Source: Limousia pullorum (GTDB lineage Bacteria > Bacillota > Clostridia > Oscillospirales > Acutalibacteraceae). From it: a stretch of 23,217 nucleotides of DNA. Below the pieces are notes generated by a model, which ran no database searches, was not told the origin of the DNA, and saw only the letters and a program-made list of their open reading frames with translations. Where the stretch lies: NCBI GenBank assembly GCA_018714545.1, contig DVNG01000005.1:1-23217 (forward strand). The letters are read 5' to 3'. Made by a program: the position numbers and the translations under genes. Below are positions 23,034 through 23,217 of this stretch, piece by piece. Numbering within the stretch: position 1 is the stretch's first letter; every line of letters begins with the position of its first letter.

Positions 23034-23217
23034 GTCCGCCGTGCAAAGGTTATTTTAAGAAATTAACGTCGTTTCACGGCGGGCGAGACGTTTCCCGCAG
23101 TCTTTGGAATGGCTCGCTCACAGTTAAGTTTTTTTATTTTATTTCCGACCCACAAAGGGAGGATATAAAAATAACCTTTCGTTTCAGGTCGGGCGAGACT
23201 TTTTTATTTCCGCCTTG
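23034..23217 (+). repeat. Interspersed hairpin repeat, copy D (tandem, runs past window end)
   Basis: Order: module 2 with CCGCCGTG (23036-23043) / CACGGCGG (23075-23082). Then the terminal stem, GCGAGAC (23083-23089) with GTCT (23100-23103) and CTCGC (23113-23117). Then module 1, CCGACC (23145-23150) / GGTCGG (23187-23192). Then the first arm of another module 2, CCGCCTTG (23210-23217), cut by the edge. It is the only copy showing two units in tandem. Confidence 0.8.

Overview
The window looks like chromosomal DNA from an anaerobic Clostridia-type Bacillota, most likely a gut or rumen Oscillospirales/Eubacteriales member. Supporting signs are strong AGGAGG ribosome binding sites, AT-rich intergenic DNA with TTGNNN-17-TATAAT promoters, a T-box leader on pheST, the trmK-nif3 pair, a split cobalamin-dependent methionine synthase, an oxygen-labile type of dihydroxy-acid dehydratase and many U-tract terminators. 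No phage, plasmid, transposase, CRISPR, rRNA or tRNA was seen.

Layout. 1-1928 (minus): a protein with two N-terminal zinc ribbons and at least 14 RCC1/BLIP-II-like repeats, cut by the window edge. 2061-5960 (minus): a tight metF, methionine-synthase-activation-domain, metH operon with its own promoter and terminator. 6286-10075 (minus): pheS-pheT behind a Phe-specific T-box. 10084-14366 (plus): a two-helix membrane protein, NAD(P)H-hydrate dehydratase, a small lipoprotein, then a DUF1858 protein, TrmK and a Nif3-family protein. 14479-17605: an HPr-like protein facing an AraC-family regulator and a membrane-anchored cohesin-like protein, then a DUF6512-like membrane protein and a small basic protein of unknown function. 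17644-18568 (plus): luxS and a small protein with a possible ADP-ribosyltransferase-like start. 18845-23033 (plus): ilvD with a structured leader, then an EF-G paralogue whose G-domain motifs are degenerate.

Together, metF makes methyl-THF, MetH uses it to remethylate homocysteine, the activation protein rescues oxidised cobalamin, and LuxS regenerates homocysteine from S-ribosylhomocysteine. pheST, trmK and the EF-G paralogue are translation functions; the rest is housekeeping or envelope.

The least explained structure is a family of modular, hairpin-forming intergenic repeats with four copies in the window (6194-6285, 11756-11910, 18689-18844, 23034-23217). They share two stem-loop modules, each ending in a C-GGGCGAGAC type tail, plus a terminal GGAATGGCTCGC block. 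The stems show compensatory base changes between copies. Three copies lie directly at gene 3' ends in the same orientation as the gene, and one appears to supply the last codons and stop of nnrD. This is the best candidate here for something undescribed.
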